NCBI GenBank assembly: GCA_948474755.1
Contig: CAOLHI010000489.1
Coordinates: forward strand, 682,001 to 746,000
Direction of reading: 5' to 3'
Length of the DNA: 64,000 nt
Origin: Ctenosaura bakeri
Taxonomy: Eukaryota; Chordata; Lepidosauria; Squamata; Iguanidae
This document shows, in pieces, positions 61,631 to 64,000 of the stretch. Position 1 is the stretch's first letter, and every line of letters starts with the position of its first letter. A model generated the notes under the pieces. That model did not search any database, was not told the origin of the DNA, and worked only from the letters and a program-made list of their open reading frames with translations. The position numbers and the translations under genes are program-made.

Positions 61631-61822
61631 GGCAGCCAGCCTGGTATAGTGATTTGGCATTAAGACTACAACTCTGGAGACCAGGGTTTAGTTCCCGGCT
61701 TGGCCATGGAAACCCACTGGGTGAACTTGGGCGCATCATACACTTTCAGTCCCTAGAAATCCCCATGATAGGGTTGTCTTAGGGTTGCCCTAAGTGGGAT
61801 ATGATTTCAAGGCACACAACGA
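61631..61822 (+). mobile_element. ACA-SINE2-like SINE, plus orientation
   Basis: AGCCAGCCTGGTATAGTGAT (A box), GACTACAACTCTGGAGACC, CAGGGTTTAGTTCCCGGC (B box), CATGGAAACCCACTGGG, CCCATGATAGGGTTG and TTCAAGGCACACAAC are in canonical order; nearly full length. Confidence 0.88.
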
Positions 61823-64000
61823 GGCCTTTGCAAAATCCAAAGTATTTTAGAACTAAAACAGGCAACAGGAACACCTTTAGAATAACAAATGTATTGTTCA
61901 GCATAAACATTAATGAAGTAGTGCCCAAGGTGAGGGAGATGTGAATACATATGAATAAAAGCTTGGCTATAGCTGTGAACTGAGAGACCCAACTTGGTCC
62001 CAAATGCACTCACTATTCGGAAGTGAATCTTTTATTCTGGCTATACCACAGAATCAGAAACCATATGTACACTTATAATTGCCTCACACAAAAAAGAAAA
62101 GAAAAACAAACAAACATTAACATTATTCCAGAGCTGGGAAAGATGCAGAATGAAGCTACCCATACAATCAGCTGACTTGAACATCTTTCTAGTTGGAGTT
62201 TCTCAATTTAGTAGAACAGCAGCTGAGGTTTGAGAGAAGGGGGAGCCATGTTAGAAGGTCATGAAATCATGCATGGCTCTAACAAAGTTGATATGAAAGT
62301 TTTCTTCTTCCCTTAGGACCTGAAACTCAAAATCACCCAGTCCATTCAGTGGTAGCAAAATAGACCAAATATGATACTTTGTACACAGTGTACACAGTGT
62401 AGAATCAAACAAATTTATTGGATTCAGTGACACAAGAGCCTGTGATGGCAACAAGCTTTAATGTCTTTAGAGAGTGATGGGGCAAATTCATGATAGCTCT
62501 ACTGTTTATTGTCATGATGGCCATGCTGAAGGAAGGATGCCACTTCACTCCAGCTGCTGAGAAGCAATACTTAGTAGAGGCTCTGTGTCTTCTCAATTGC
62601 TCGCTGGTTTCTTGAAATCATCAGCTTTTTACTGACATTGACCACTGCAACTTCCCAAAACCACTGTCGAATCTTGAGTTATCTACCACAATTTCCTGAT
62701 GATTTGTGAATTCCCCTTTTTCTTTTCCTACCAGTCACACATGCTCTCATGTGTCACCTGGGAACTGCAACTTGGAAGACCTCTGAAAACACCGATAAAT
62801 GTTGAAGTATACATCATGATGTCCCAACAGCTAGCTCCATTTGGAGGGAGGGTCACATTCAAGTTATAATGGTCAGAGAAAAGGACAGGGACTCACTCCT
62901 GTAGTTAAACTATGTCTCTTACAGTACAGCATGTGAAGGAATACTTTACTCCTTTTCTGGGTGGACAGGCAGATGGTTAAGTCCCCATTTGGGACACAAC
63001 TACCATCTTAAAACGGCAGCACCTTGCATAACCTCAAGGTGACATGGAAAAGCTGGATTCAAGGGCAGAGGATGGGGTAAGGTGTCACATGAAGGAAGGG
63101 GATTCTACACGTAGGACTCAGTAAGAAAAAATAGTCAACGAAGTCAGGGTTTTTTGATCAACTAAGGAAGGCTGTATTGTAGTAGCAACTGTCAAGAGGC
63201 ATGGACATAAAGACAAACAAAGTCAAAGGGAGAGGAGAAAATAAGGAAGTCTGTGCTGGGTGAAAAAGGTGGAAAATAATGCAACATTTTGGAGGGGTCT
63301 TAGGGCAGGTGACATATGATCTAAACAAGGGGGAGAAGAAAATGAATTTAGTTGCTTGGGACAGAGCTGAGGACTGGTGTATGATAAAGGAAGATTCGAA
63401 ACAAAAAGATTGCAATAGTTAAAGCAGATTATGCAAGTTGTACCCAAGAAACTGAGATAAATGGATGAGGTTTTGTAATATTACAAAGGATTAGTATACT
63501 ATACAAATACTCTCAACTTTGAATATGAGGAGCAAAAGACTCAAAAATAAAACCTGATTTACATATGCCTTGATTACATCATGTTTGGACTATTGTAACA
63601 TGCTCTACACGTGGCTACCTTTGGAAACTTCAGCAAGCCCAAAATGCTGTGGCCAGATAACTGACTGGGGGTACTTATAAGGAACATGCAAGTCCCTTGT
63701 TGATGTCCCCCACTTACATGAGCAATCTTTGATTCAAAGCGGAACTGCAACAGGCACCCTGTTTCTGCCTGTCACAATGATGATTGCTCAAAGGAGGGAG
63801 TGGAAGCCAACTGCTTCCTGAACAACAGGGAACAGGTCCTTGTTGATTGTGGTGGCTGCTGCCCAGGAAGTGGGGATTGGGGATGTCATGCCAGAATTCA
63901 GTGTGTAGCACTGTAACTATGGTGCTTATGCATACATAAAGATTATTCAGGATTCCTGCCAATATCAATATAAGGTTTGTACACATTTGACATAATCACC
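61823..64000. other. Region upstream of ERICH3 with no recognised gene
   Basis: AT-rich sequence with open frames below 95 codons. No exon of the expected neighbouring genes was recognised (in mammals CRYZ and TYW3 lie on this side of ERICH3). A short GTACACAGTGTACACAGTG duplication lies near 62382-62400. Confidence 0.6.

Overview
This is vertebrate nuclear DNA, most likely from a squamate reptile (lizard or snake). Coding exons are short, lie between GT/AG splice sites and are separated by kilobase introns. The introns are full of repeats typical of squamates: tRNA-derived SINEs (a Sauria-type SINE and an Anolis ACA-SINE2-like family), CR1/L3-type LINEs, a decayed L1, a DIRS-type tyrosine-recombinase retroelement and many small DNA transposons. 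There is no prokaryotic gene organisation, CRISPR array or operon. Family names for repeats come from recall, not a database search.

The only host gene I can support is ERICH3 (glutamate-rich protein 3, C1orf173), on the minus strand. A CpG island at about 60.1-60.8 kb holds the promoter and coding exon 1 (start codon 60285-60287). Ten more coding exons run leftwards to 10817. All eleven join in phase into 570 complete codons plus one base, covering the N-terminal basic region, a proline/arginine-rich stretch, the conserved core (the DUF4590 region) and the start of the acidic tail. The last donor (intron 11) has no downstream exon that I can find in the remaining 10.8 kb, so the long C-terminal glutamate-rich part must lie beyond the left edge.

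Layout: 1-10.8 kb, intron 11 (SINEs, a palindromic MITE, a minisatellite-bearing element, a 431-bp DNA transposon). 10.8-25.9 kb, exons 11 to 7 with repeat-containing introns. 26-35.7 kb, intron 6, with a DNA transposon, the DIRS element and a CR1 tail. 35.7-43.7 kb, exons 6 to 2. 43.7-60.3 kb, intron 1, with a CR1 copy interrupted by a DNA transposon and an L1, plus palindromic MITEs. 60.3-64 kb, promoter, upstream MITEs, one SINE and otherwise unrecognised sequence.

The most unusual signal is a family of fold-back (palindromic) MITEs of about 171-180 bp. There are six copies, four of them within 3.5 kb around the ERICH3 promoter. One is a perfect 172-bp palindrome with no spacer. In every copy the two arms share variants that distinguish that copy from the others, which suggests arm homogenisation or hairpin-templated birth. 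Larger elements (431, 310, 478 and probably 953 bp) share the same kind of terminal inverted repeat and 3-bp target duplication. A 46-bp perfect duplicate in intron 2, inserted into an old MITE, looks like templated filler DNA.
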